From NCBI RefSeq assembly GCF_963924675.1, contig NW_027077396.1, positions 124,001-188,000 of the forward strand: DNA of 64,000 nucleotides, given 5' to 3'. Numbering within the stretch: the stretch's first letter is position 1; each line of letters opens with the position of its first letter. The translations under genes were made by a program, and so were the position numbers. The notes under the pieces were generated by a model. The model had not been told where the DNA came from, made no database searches, and was given only the letters and a program-made list of their open reading frames with translations. Source of the stretch: Phocoena phocoena (taxonomy: Eukaryota; Chordata; Mammalia; Artiodactyla; Phocoenidae). Below are positions 10,483 to 22,771 of the stretch, piece after piece.

Positions 10483-12229
10483 ATAGTGAGTGGATGCAGG
10501 TACGGTGATTCTACGTGAACTACGTCACACAGAAAAAGAAACATCATAAGATATCACGAATACACGGAATGTAAACTTGACTACACATGAACTGAATTAC
10601 AAAATAGAAAAGGGTCTCAAATTTAGAAAACCAACTAGTGCTTGCTTATGGGGAAAGGTGCCTTGGGGTGCTGCATAAAACCAGAGACTGAAATTAGCAC
10701 AGATAACTTTCCATAAGCCCAATATGTAATAGACAAGACCTACTCCTTGCTCAACGAAATGGACCCAACACCACATATTCAACGCCTAGGAATATACCTG
10801 ACTAGGAAGAATCTTAAAACCCATGGATATATATGTCTCCGTAAGAGAATCAAGGGTGTGTACAGCGGCCGAAAGGCAGCAGTGAAAATCCGATAAATCC
10901 CATTATCAAAATAAATTTCGAAAACAAAACACAAAGACAGTGAAATAGAGAGCCATTCTTAAATAATTCACTCAGGGCATGTGATGCAACCGGGATTGAC
11001 CACATCTACACCCAGAGCTGGTTGAGACATAAGGCTGGACACTTCAGGCTGATAGCATTGGTGAGTTTAGGTGAGCAAATGCACACCCTTTGAAGTCATA
11101 CTGTATGGTACCTATTCCATGGGTCCCAACTCTTCAGGTTCAAGGGATTCTTCCTCCAGCTAAAACATGCATGTGAAACCCACAGTATGGTCCACCGTGT
11201 TATGGGGAAATGATTTAAAATGCATCTCAGTTTTCGTATCCTGGTCCTCGGGTTCACCATTCCAGATGATTTACTAACAGTCTCCCTGCTTGGAGAGTCA
11301 GTGCCTTTAACCTCCTGTTTGGCACAGCTTGCAATTTCTGTGCAAGATGAACAGGAATAGGGAGAACCAATGAGAGACTAGCTGTAGGTGTCTGCACGGG
11401 CAAATGTAACGCTCATTTCCCACCAGGAAGAGGAATTTACCAAAGGCTCAGCATGCCCTGCCCGAAACAGATTAGGGCCTGAAGCAATCCTGCGGTTTTG
11501 TGCCCAGTTCACAAGAAAGCGAGTTGAAGAAAGGAGCTCAGGGGCACTGTAATTCACAAACCTGCAGAGTTATAAATGACAGCTATCCTCCAAAAATATA
11601 TTGAAGTAAGCCTGCGAAGGGGACTTGAAAGCGGGGCAGAATTTCAGGAAAACGATTGCAGGGGGTAGACTGGAATTGCCCTGAAAGCATAGGAAAAGAG
11701 GCAGAACGTCGACAATGATGCACTTGGCCAAAAAGGGCGTATGCGTTTTTTCCTGAATATATTCAGGAAAAAACGCATACGCCCTTTTTGGCCAACCAAG
11801 CAAGCCTGTAAAGGAAATCTGCACTACAATGAAGTCTCACTGCCCCCCGGGCAAGAGGGCCATCTGAAAAAAGTGTAAAATCCAGAAAGGTAGGACAGGA
11901 TATGGAGAACAGGGAGCCTTGTTATGCTGATTGGCAGGATGTAAATTGCCAGCAGCCACCCTGGAGAAGTGTATGGTGTTTCCTGAAACACGAAAGAAAC
12001 AAAGCAACACAGCCTATGGCACTTCCACTTATGGTCCTATAGCTTACGGAAATTAAAATCAAAAACAGACAGCCACCCCAATATTTGAGACGGCTGTGTT
12101 CACAAGAAGCTCGTCTACAGTATCAGGTAAATATCCCAGAAAGCAAAAAATGGATAAAGAACTTGTGGCACGTACGTACAATGCAATATCACTCAGCAAT
12201 GAAATCTGTGTCATCAGGCCCATAGCGGC
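10483..12229 (+). repeat. Satellite unit M7, chimeric: form A with B-type 3' end
   Basis: Form A up to at least 11860 (CCCCGGGCAAGAGGG), then form B from about 11957 (CAGCCACCCTGG, CACGAAAG, TTTGAGACGG, GTATCAGG, GAACTTG, CCCATAG). Palindrome at 11724-11795, perfect; the switch lies about 65-160 bp after it. It shares GAGAGCCATTC near 10950 with M8. Confidence 0.9.
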
Positions 12230-13976
12230 ATAGTGAGTGGATGCAGGTACGGTGATTCTACGTGAACTACGTCACACAGAAAAAGAAACATCATAAGATA
12301 TCACGAATACACGGAATGTAAACTTGACTACACATGAACTGAATTACAAAATAGAAAAGGGTCTCAAATTTAGAAAACCAACTAGTGCTTGCTTATGGGG
12401 AAAGGTGCCTTGGGGTGCTGCATAAAACCAGAGACTGAAATTAGCACAGATAACTTTCCATAAGCCCAATATGTAATAGACAAGACCTACTCCTTGCTCA
12501 ACGAAATGGACCCAACACCACATATTCAACGCCTAGGAATATACCTGACTAGGAAGAATCTTAAAACCCATGGATATATATGTCTCCGTAAGAGAATCAA
12601 GGGTGTGTACAGCGGCCGAAAGGCAGCAGTGAAAATCCGATAAATCCCATTATCAAAATAAATTTCGAAAACAAAACACAAAGACAGTGAAATAGAGAGC
12701 CATTCTTAAATAATTCACTCAGGGCATGTGATGCAACCGGGATTGACCACATCTACACCCAGAGCTGGTTGAGACATAAGGCTGGACACTTCAGGCTGAT
12801 AGCATTGGTGAGTTTAGGTGAGCAAATGCACACCCTTTGAAGTCATACTGTATGGTACCTATTCCATGGGTCCCAACTCTTCAGGTTCAAGGGATTCTTC
12901 CTCCAGCTAAAACATGCATGTGAAACCCACAGTATGGTCCACCGTGTTATGGGGAAATGATTTAAAATGCATCTCAGTTTTCGTATCCTGGTCCTCGGGT
13001 TCACCATTCCAGATGATTTACTAACAGTCTCCCTGCTTGGAGAGTCAGTGCCTTTAACCTCCTGTTTGGCACAGCTTGCAATTTCTGTGCAAGATGAACA
13101 GGAATAGGGAGAACCAATGAGAGACTAGCTGTAGGTGTCTGCACGGGCAAATGTAACGCTCATTTCCCACCAGGAAGAGGAATTTACCAAAGGCTCAGCA
13201 TGCCCTGCCCGAAACAGATTAGGGCCTGAAGCAATCCTGCGGTTTTGTGCCCAGTTCACAAGAAAGCGAGTTGAAGAAAGGAGCTCAGGGGCACTGTAAT
13301 TCACAAACCTGCAGAGTTATAAATGACAGCTATCCTCCAAAAATATATTGAAGTAAGCCTGCGAAGGGGACTTGAAAGCGGGGCAGAATTTCAGGAAAAC
13401 GATTGCAGGGGGTAGACTGGAATTGCCCTGAAAGCATAGGAAAAGAGGCAGAACGTCGACAATGATGCACTTGGCCAAAAAGGGCGTATGCGTTTTTTCC
13501 TGAATATATTCAGGAAAAAACGCATACGCCCTTTTTGGCCAACCAAGCAAGCCTGTAAAGGAAATCTGCACTACAATGAAGTCTCACTGCCCCCCGGGCA
13601 AGAGGGCCATCTGAAAAAAGTGTAAAATCCAGAAAGGTAGGACAGGATATGGAGAACAGGGAGCCTTGTTATGCTGATTGGCAGGATGTAAATTGCCAGC
13701 AGCCAGCCTGGAGAAGTGTATGGTGTTTCCTGAAACACATAAGAAACAAAGCAACACAGTCTATGGCACTTCCATTTATGGTCCTATAGCTTACGGAAAT
13801 TAAAATCAAAAACAGACAGCCACCCCAATATTTGGGACGGCTGTGTTCACAAGAAGCTCGTCTACAGTAACAGGTAAATATCCCAGAAAGCAAAATATGG
13901 ATAAAGAAGTTGTGGCACGTACGTACAATGCAATATCACTCAGCAATGAAATCTGTGTCATCAGGCCCGTAGCGGC
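12230..13976 (+). repeat. Satellite unit M8, form A
   Basis: A second consecutive form A unit, so A/B alternation is broken between M7 and M8. It shares GAGAGCCATTC near 12697 with M7. Palindrome at 13471-13542, perfect. The 3' end is form A, with a private TTCCATTTATGG near 13769. Confidence 0.92.
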
Positions 13977-15723
13977 ATAGTGAGTGGATGCAGGTACGGT
14001 GATTCTACGTGAACTACGTCACACAGAAAAAGAAACATCATAAGATATCACTAATACACGGAATGTAAACTTGACTACACATGAACTGAAATACAAAACA
14101 GAACAGGGTCTCAAATTTAGAAAACCAACTAGTGCTTGCTTATGGGGAAAGGTGCGTTGGGGTGCTTCATAAAACCAGAGACTGAAATTAGCACAGATAA
14201 CTTTCCATAAGCCAAATATGTAATAGACAAGACCTACTCCTTGCTCAACGAAATGGACCCAACACCACATATTCAACGCCTAGGAATATACCTGACTAGG
14301 AAGAATCTTAAAACCCATGGATATATATGTCTCCGTAAGAGAATCAAGCGTGTGTACAGCGGCATAAACGCAGCAGTGAAAATCCGATAAATCCCATTAT
14401 CAAAATAAATTTCAAAAAAAAATCATAAAGACAGTGAAATAGAGAGCAATTCTTAAATAATTCACTCAGGGCATGTGATGTAACCGGGATTGACCACATC
14501 TACACCCAGAGCTGGTTGAGACATAAGGCTGGACACTTCAGGCTGATAGCATTGGTGAGTTTCGGTGAGCAAATGCAGACCCTTTGAAGTCATACTGCAT
14601 GGTACCCATTCCATGGGTCCCAACTCTCCAGGTTCAAGGGATTCTTCCTCCAGCTAAAACATGCATGGGAAACCAAGAGTATCGTCCACCATGTGATTGG
14701 GAAATGATTTAAAATGCATCTCAGTTTTCGTATCCTGGTCCTCGGGTTCACCATTCCAGATGCTTTACTAACACTCTCCCCGCTTGGAGAGTCAGTGCCT
14801 TTAACCTCCTCTTTGGCACAGCTTGCAATTTCTGTGCAAAATGAACAGGAATAGGGAGAACCAATGAGAGACTAGCTGTAGGTGTCTGCACGGGCAAATG
14901 TAACGCTCATTGCCCACCAGGAAGAGGAATTAAACAAAGGCTCAGTGTGCCCTGCTGGAAACAGATTAGGGCCTGAAGCAATCCTGCGGTTTTGTGCCCA
15001 GCTCACAAGAAAGCGAGTTGAAGAAAGGAGCTCAGGGGCACTGTAATTCACAAACCTGCAGAGTTATAAATGACAGCTTTCCTCCAAAAATATATTGAAG
15101 TAAGCCTGCGAAGGGGACTTGAAAGCGGGGCAGAATTTCAGGAAAACGATTGCAGGGGGTAGACTGGAATTGCCCTGAAAGCATAGGAAAAGAGGCAGAA
15201 CGTCGACAATGATGCACTTGGCCAAAAAGGGCGTATGCGTTTTTTCCTGAATATATTCAGGAAAAAACGCATACGCCCTTTTTGGCCAACCAAGCAAGCC
15301 TGTAAATGAAATCTGCACTACAATGAAGTCTCACTGCCCCCCTGGCAAAAGGGCCATCTGAAAAAAGTGTAAAATCCAGAAAGGTAGGACAGGATATGGA
15401 GAACAGGGAGCCTTGTTATGCTGATTGGCAGGATGTAAATTGCCAGCAGCCAGCCTGGAGAAGTGTATGGTGTTTCCTGAAACACGAAAGAAACAAAGCA
15501 ACACAGCCTATGGCACTTCCACTTATGGTCCTATAGCTTACGGAAATTAAAATCAAAAACAGACAGCCACCCCAATATTTGAGACGGCTGTGTTCACAAG
15601 AAGCTCGTCTACAGTATCAGGTAAATATCCCAGAAAGCAAAAAATGGATAAAGAACTTGTGGCACGTACGTACAATGCAATATCACTCAGCAATGAAATA
15701 TGTGTCATCAGGCCCATAGCGGC
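13977..15723 (+). repeat. Satellite unit M9, form B with A-type patches
   Basis: Form B, but with A-like TTGACCAC near 14489 and A-like GCCAGCCTGG near 15448. A T-to-A change at 14091 and ATATGTGTC near 15697 are also seen; the latter recurs at the end of M11. Palindrome at 15218-15289, perfect. Confidence 0.92.
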
Positions 15724-17470
15724 ATAGTGAGTGGATGCAGGTACGGTGATTCTACGTGAACTACGTCACACAGAAAAAGAAACATCATAAGATATCACTA
15801 ATACACGGAATGTAAACTTGACTACACATGAACTGAATTACAAAACAGAACAGGGCCTCAAATTTAGAAAACCAACTAGTGCTTGCTTATGGGGAAAGGT
15901 GCCTTGGGGTGCTGCATAAAACCAGAGACTGAAATTAGCACAGATAACTTTCCATAAGCCCAATATGTAATAGACAAGACCTACTCCTTGCTCAACGAAA
16001 TGGACCCAACACCACATATTCAACGCCTAGGAATATACCTGACTAGGAAGAATCTTAAAACCCATGGATATATATGTCTCCGTAAGAGAATCAAGGGTGT
16101 GTACAGCGGCCGAAAGGCAGCAGTGAAAATCCGATAAATCCCATTATCAAAATAAATTTCGAAAACAAAACACAAAGACAGTGAAATAGAGAGCAATTCT
16201 TAAATAATTCACTCAGGGCATGTGATGCAACCGGGATTGACCACATCTACACCCAGAGCTGGTTGAGACATAAGGCTGGACACTTCAGGCTGATAGCATT
16301 GGTGAGTTTAGGTGAGCAAATGCACACCCTTTGAAGTCATACTGTATGGTACCTATTCCATGGGTCCCAACTCTTCAGGTTCAAGGGATTCTTCCTCCAG
16401 CTAAAACATGCATGTGAAACCCACAGTATGGTCCACCGTGTTATGGGGAAATGATTTAAAATGCATCTCAGTTTTCGTATCCTGGTCCTCGGGTTCACCA
16501 TTCCAGATGATTTACTAACAGTCTCCCTGCTTGGAGAGTCAGTGCCTTTAACCTCCTGTTTGGCACAGCTTGCAATTTCTGTGCAAGATGAACAGGAATA
16601 GGGAGAACCAATGAGAGACTAGCTGTAGGTGTCTGCACGGGCAAATGTAACGCTCATTTCCCACCAGGAAGAGGAATTTACCAAAGGCTCAGCATGCCCT
16701 GCCCGAAACAGATTAGGGCCTGAAGCAATCCTGCGGTTTTGTGCCCAGTTCACAAGAAAGCGAGTTGAAGAAAGGAGCTCAGGGGCACTGTAATTCACAA
16801 ACCTGCAGAGTTATAAATGACAGCTATCCTCCAAAAATATATTGAAGTAAGCCTGCGAAGGGGACTTGAAAGCGGGGCAGAATTTCAGGAAAACGATTGC
16901 AGGGGGTAGACTGGAATTGCCCTGAAAGCATAGGAAAAGAGGCAGAACATCGACAATGATGCACTTGGCCAAAAAGGGCGTATGCGTTTTTTCCTGAATA
17001 TATTCAGGAAAAAACGCATACGCACTTTTTGGCCAACCAAGCAAGCCTGTAAAGGAAATCTGCACTACAATGAAGTCTCACTGCCCCCCGGGCAAGAGGG
17101 CCATCTGAAAAAAGTGTAAAATCCAGAAAGGTAGGACAGGATATGGAGAACAGGGAGCCTTGTTATGCTGATTGGCAGGATGTAAATTGCCAGCAGCCAG
17201 CCTGGAGAAGTGTATGGTGTTTCCTGAAACACATAAGAAACAAAGCAACACAGTCTATGGCACTTCCACTTATGGTCCTATAGCTTACGGAAATTAAAAT
17301 CAAAAACAGACAGCCACCCCAATATTTGGGACGGCTGTGTTCACAAGAAGCTCGTCTACAGTAACAGGTAAATATCCCAGAAAGCAAAATATGGATAAAG
17401 AAGTTGTGGCACGTACGTACAATGCAATATCACTCAGCAATGAAATCTGTGTCATCAGGCCCGTAGCGGC
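15724..17470 (+). repeat. Satellite unit M10, B-type start then form A
   Basis: Begins with B markers (CTAATACACGG, GAACAGGG) and switches to A before GTGCCTTGGGG at about 15899. Carries AGGGCCTC near 15853 and GAACATCGAC near 16945. Palindrome at 16965-17036 with one mismatch. Nearly identical to M12. Confidence 0.92.
17024..17024. other. Palindrome mismatch in M10 (C to A, right arm)
   Basis: CGCAC replaces CGCCC in the right arm, the same allele as M4 and M12. Confidence 0.9.
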
Positions 17471-19247
17471 ATAGTGAGTGGATGCAGGTACGGTGATTCT
17501 ACGTGAACTACGTCACACAGAAAAAGAAACATCATAAGATATCACTAATACACGGAATGTAAACTTGACTACACATGAACTGAATTACAAAACAGAACAG
17601 GGTCTCAAATTTAGAAAACCAACTAGTGCTTGCTTATGGGGAAAGGTGCGTTGGGGTGCTTCATAAAACCAGAGACTGAAATTAGCACAGATAACTTTCC
17701 ATAAGCCAAATATGTAATAGACAAGACCTACTCCTTGCTCAACGAAATGGACCCAACACCACATATTCAACGCCTAGGAATATACCTGACTAGGAAGAAT
17801 CTTAAAACCCATGGATATATATGTCTCCGTAAGAGAATCAAGCGTGTGTACAGCAGCATAAACGCAGCAGTGAAAATCCGATAAATCCCATTATCAAAAT
17901 AAATTTCAAAAAAAAATCATAAAGACAGTGAAATAGAGAGCAATTCTTAAATAATTCACTCAGGGCATGTGATGCAACCGGGATTTAACACATCTACACC
18001 CAGAGCTGGTTGAGACATAAGGCTGGACACTTCAGGCTGATAGCATTGGTGAGTTTCGGTGAGCAAATGCAGACCCTTTGAAGTCATACTGCATGGTACC
18101 CATTCCATGGGTCCCAACTCTCCAGGTTCAAGGGATTCTTCCTCCAGCTAAAACATGCATGGGAAACCAAGAGTATCGTCCACCATGTGATTGGGAAATG
18201 ATTTAAAATGCATCTCAGTTTTCGTATCCTGGTCCTCGGGTTCACCATTCCAGATGCTTTACTAACACTCTCCCCGCTTGGAGAGTCAGTGCCCTTAACC
18301 TCCTCTTTGGCACAGCTTGCAATTTCTGTGCAAAATGAACAGGAATAGGGAGAACCAATGAGAGACTAGCTGTAGGTGTCTGCACGGGCAAATGTAACGC
18401 TCATTGCCCACCAGGAAGAGGAATTAAACAAAGGCTCAGCGTGCCCTGCCGGAAAGAGATTAGGGCCTGAAGCAATCCTGCGGTTTTGTGCCCAGCTCAC
18501 AAGAAAGCGAGTTGAAGAAAGGAGCTCAGGGGCACTGTAATTCACAAACCTGCAGAGTTATAAATGACAGCTTTCCTCCAAAAATATATTGAAGTAAGCC
18601 TGCGAAGGGGACTTGAAAGCGGGGCAGAATTTCAGGAAAACGATTGCAGGGGGTAGACTGGAATTGCCCTGAAAGCATAGGAAAAGAGGCAGAACGTCGA
18701 CAATGATGCACTTGGCCAAAAAGGGCGTATGCGTTTTTTCCTGAATATATTCAGGAAAAATGCCCTTTTCCTGAATATATTCAGGAAAAAACGCATACGC
18801 CCTTTTTGGCCAACCAAGCAAGCCTGTAAATGAAATCTGCACTACAATGAAGTCTCACTGCCCCCCTGGCAAAAGGGCCATCTGAAAAAAGTGTAAAATC
18901 CAGAAAGGTAGGACAGGATATGGAGAACAGGGAGCCTTGTTATGCTGATTGGCAGGATGTAAATTGCCAGCAGCCACCCTGGAGAAGTGTATGGTGTTTC
19001 CTGAAACACGAAAGAAACAAAGCAACACAGCCTATGGCACTTCCACTTATGGTCCTATAGCTTACGGAAATTAAAATCAAAAACAGACAGCCACCCCAAT
19101 ATTTGAGACGGCTGTGTTCACAAGAAGCTCGTCTACAGTATCAGGTAAATATCCCAGAAAGCAAAAAATGGATAAAGAACTTGTGGCACGTACGTACAAT
19201 GCAATATCACTCAGCAATGAAATATGTGTCATCAGGCCCATAGCGGC
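17471..19247 (+). repeat. Satellite unit M11, form B with 30-bp insertion (1777 bp)
   Basis: Form B, with CAGCAGCATAAAC near 17851, CAGCGTGCCCTGCCGGAAAGAG near 18438 and a private GTGCCCTTAACC near 18290. The 30-bp length gain lies wholly inside the palindrome (18712-18813). Confidence 0.93.
18712..18813. repeat. Enlarged palindrome in M11: 48-bp arms, 6-nt centre
   Basis: The 16-bp core CCTGAATATATTCAGG occurs twice, joined by GAAAAATGCCCTTTTC context. The first 48 bases (18712-18759) and the last 48 (18766-18813) are exact reverse complements. Only the central ATGCCC (18760-18765) does not pair. The insertion thus kept and lengthened the foldable structure instead of breaking it. Confidence 0.95.
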
Positions 19248-20994
19248 ATAGTGAGTGGATGCAGGTACGGTGATTCTACGTGAACTACGTCACACAGAAA
19301 AAGAAACATCATAAGATATCACTAATACACGGAATGTAAACTTGACTACACATGAACTGAATTACAAAACAGAACAGGGCCTCAAATTTAGAAAACCAAC
19401 TAGTGCTTGCTTATGGGGAAAGGTGCCTTGGGGTGCTGCATAAAACCAGAGACTGAAATTAGCACAGATAACTTTCCATAAGCCCAATATGTAATAGACA
19501 AGACCTACTCCTTGCTCAACGAAATGGACCCAACACCACATATTCAACGCCTAGGAATATACCTGACTAGGAAGAATCTTAAAACCCATGGATATATATG
19601 TCTCCGTAAGAGAATCAAGGGTGTGTACAGCGGCCGAAAGGCAGCAGTGAAAATCCGATAAATCCCATTATCAAAATAAATTTCGAAAACAAAACACAAA
19701 GACAGTGAAATAGAGAGCAATTCTTAAATAATTCACTCAGGGCATGTGATGCAACCGGGATTGACCACATCTACACCCAGAGCTGGTTGAGACATAAGGC
19801 TGGACACTTCAGGCTGATAGCATTGGTGAGTTTAGGTGAGCAAATGCACACCCTTTGAAGTCATACTGTATGGTACCTATTCCATGGGTCCCAACTCTTC
19901 AGGTTCAAGGGATTCTTCCTCCAGCTAAAACATGCATGTGAAACCCACAGTATGGTCCACCGTGTTATGGGGAAATGATTTAAAATGCATCTCAGTTTTC
20001 GTATCCTGGTCCTCGGGTTCACCATTCCAGATGATTTACTAACAGTCTCCCTGCTTGGAGAGTCAGTGCCTTTAACCTCCTGTTTGGCACAGCTTGCAAT
20101 TTCTGTGCAAGATGAACAGGAATAGGGAGAACCAATGAGAGACTAGCTGTAGGTGTCTGCACGGGCAAATGTAACGCTCATTTCCCACCAGGAAGAGGAA
20201 TTTACCAAAGGCTCAGCATGCCCTGCCCGAAACAGATTAGGGCCTGAAGCAATCCTGCGGTTTTGTGCCCAGTTCACAAGAAAGCGAGTTGAAGAAAGGA
20301 GCTCAGGGGCACTGTAATTCACAAACCTGCAGAGTTATAAATGACAGCTATCCTCCAAAAATATATTGAAGTAAGCCTGCGAAGGGGACTTGAAAGCGGG
20401 GCAGAATTTCAGGAAAACGATTGCAGGGGGTAGACTGGAATTGCCCTGAAAGCATAGGAAAAGAGGCAGAACATCGACAATGATGCACTTGGCCAAAAAG
20501 GGCGTATGCGTTTTTTCCTGAATATATTCAGGAAAAAACGCATACGCACTTTTTGGCCAACCAAGCAAGCCTGTAAAGGAAATCTGCACTACAATGAAGT
20601 CTCACTGCCCCCCGGGCAAGAGGGCCATCTGAAAAAAGTGTAAAATCCAGAAAGGTAGGACAGGATATGGAGAACAGGGAGCCTTGTTATGCTGATTGGC
20701 AGGATGTAAATTGCCAGCAGCCAGCCTGGAGAAGTGTATGGTGTTTCCTGAAACACATAAGAAACAAAGCAACACAGTCTATGGCACTTCCACTTATGGT
20801 CCTATAGCTTACGGAAATTAAAATCAAAAACAGACAGCCACCCCAATATTTGGGACGGCTGTGTTCACAAGAAGCTCGTCTACAGTAACAGGTAAATATC
20901 CCAGAAAGCAAAATATGGATAAAGAAGTTGTGGCACGTACGTACAATGCAATATCACTCAGCAATGAAATCTGTGTCATCAGGCCCGTAGCGGC
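19248..20994 (+). repeat. Satellite unit M12, B-type start then form A
   Basis: Carries the same B-to-A switch and private alleles as M10 (AGGGCCTC near 19377, GAACATCGAC near 20469). Palindrome at 20489-20560 with one mismatch. Confidence 0.92.
20548..20548. other. Palindrome mismatch in M12 (C to A, right arm)
   Basis: Same CGCAC allele as in M4 and M10, at the same place in the arm. Confidence 0.9.
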
Positions 20995-22771
20995 ATAGTG
21001 AGTGGATGCAGGTACGGTGATTCTACGTGAACTACGTCACACAGAAAAAGAAACATCATAAGATATCACTAATACACGGAATGTAAACTTGACTACACAT
21101 GAACTGAATTACAAAACAGAACAGGGTCTCAAATTTAGAAAACCAACTAGTGCTTGCTTATGGGGAAAGGTGCGTTGGGGTGCTTCATAAAACCAGAGAC
21201 TGAAATTAGCACAGATAACTTTCCATAAGCCAAATATGTAATAGACAAGACCTACTCCTTGCTCAACGAAATGGACCCAACACCACATATTCAACGCCTA
21301 GGAATATACCTGACTAGGAAGAATCTTAAAACCCATGGATATATATGTCTCCGTAAGAGAATCAAGCGTGTGTACAGCAGCATAAACGCAGCAGTGAAAA
21401 TCCGATAAATCCCATTATCAAAATAAATTTCAAAAAAAAATCATAAAGACAGTGAAATAGAGAGCAATTCTTAAATAATTCACTCAGGGCATGTGATGCA
21501 ACCGGGATTTAACACATCTACACCCAGAGCTGGTTGAGACATAAGGCTGGACACTTCAGGCTGATAGCATTGGTGAGTTTCGGTGAGCAAATGCAGACCC
21601 TTTGAAGTCATACTGCATGGTACCCATTCCATGGGTCCCAACTCTCCAGGTTCAAGGGATTCTTCCTCCAGCTAAAACATGCATGGGAAACCAAGAGTAT
21701 CGTCCACCATGTGATTGGGAAATGATTTAAAATGCATCTCAGTTTTCGTATCCTGGTCCTCGGGTTCACCATTCCAGATGCTTTACTAACACTCTCCCCG
21801 CTTGGAGAGTCAGTGCCTTTAACCTCCTCTTTGGCACAGCTTGCAATTTCTGTGCAAAATGAACAGGAATAGGGAGAACCAATGAGAGACTAGCTGTAGG
21901 TGTCTGCACGGGCAAATGTAACGCTCATTGCCCACCAGGAAGAGGAATTAAACAAAGGCTCAGCGTGCCCTGCCGGAAAGAGATTAGGGCCTGAAGCAAT
22001 CCTGCGGTTTTGTGCCCAGCTCACAAGAAAGCGAGTTGAAGAAAGGAGCTCAGGGGCACTGTAATTCACAAACCTGCAGAGTTATAAATGACAGCTTTCC
22101 TCCAAAAATATATTGAAGTAAGCCTGCGAAGGGGACTTGAAAGCGGGGCAGAATTTCAGGAAAACGATTGCAGGGGGTAGACTGGAATTGCCCTGAAAGC
22201 ATAGGAAAAGAGGCAGAACGTCGACAATGATGCACTTGGCCAAAAAGGGCGTATGCGTTTTTTCCTGAATATATTCAGGAAAAATGCCCTTTTCCTGAAT
22301 ATATTCAGGAAAAAACGCATACGCCCTTTTTGGCCAACCAAGCAAGCCTGTAAATGAAATCTGCACTACAATGAAGTCTCACTGCCCCCCTGGCAAAAGG
22401 GCCATCTGAAAAAAGTGTAAAATCCAGAAAGGTAGGACAGGATATGGAGAACAGGGAGCCTTGTTATGCTGATTGGCAGGATGTAAATTGCCAGCAGCCA
22501 CCCTGGAGAAGTGTATGGTGTTTCCTGAAACACGAAAGAAACAAAGCAACACAGCCTATGGCACTTCCACTTATGGTCCTATAGCTTACGGAAATTAAAA
22601 TCAAAAACAGACAGCCACCCCAATATTTGAGACGGCTGTGTTCACAAGAAGCTCGTCTACAGTATCAGGTAAATATCCCAGAAAGCAAAAAATGGATAAA
22701 GAACTTGTGGCACGTACGTACAATGCAATATCACTCAGCAATGAAATCTGTGTCATCAGGCCCATAGCGGC
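20995..22771 (+). repeat. Satellite unit M13, form B with 30-bp insertion (1777 bp)
   Basis: Shares the M11 alleles, including CAGCAGCATAAAC and the enlarged palindrome. It differs from M11 in GTGCCTTTAACC near 21814 and ATCTGTGTC near 22745. Confidence 0.93.
22236..22337. repeat. Enlarged palindrome in M13: 48-bp arms, 6-nt centre
   Basis: Identical in structure to the M11 element: arms 22236-22283 and 22290-22337 around ATGCCC. It marks M13 as a copy of M11. Confidence 0.95.

Larger units (their letters stand above)
15724..22771 (+). repeat. Tandem duplication of a 3524-bp variant dimer (M10-M11, M12-M13)
   Basis: M10-M11 (15724-19247) and M12-M13 (19248-22771) share the B-to-A start, the palindrome mismatch, GAACATCGAC, the 30-bp insertion and CAGCAGCAT. 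I noticed only two differences. ATATGTGTC at the ends of M9 and M11 but not M13 suggests the copied block began before the M9/M10 border and ended before the end of M13. Confidence 0.9.

Noticed and set aside
18632..18842. Longer (94-codon) and additional minus-strand frames in M11 and M13
   Set aside because: The 30-bp palindrome insertion is a multiple of three and merely adds ten codons to a spurious antisense frame or opens an overlapping one.
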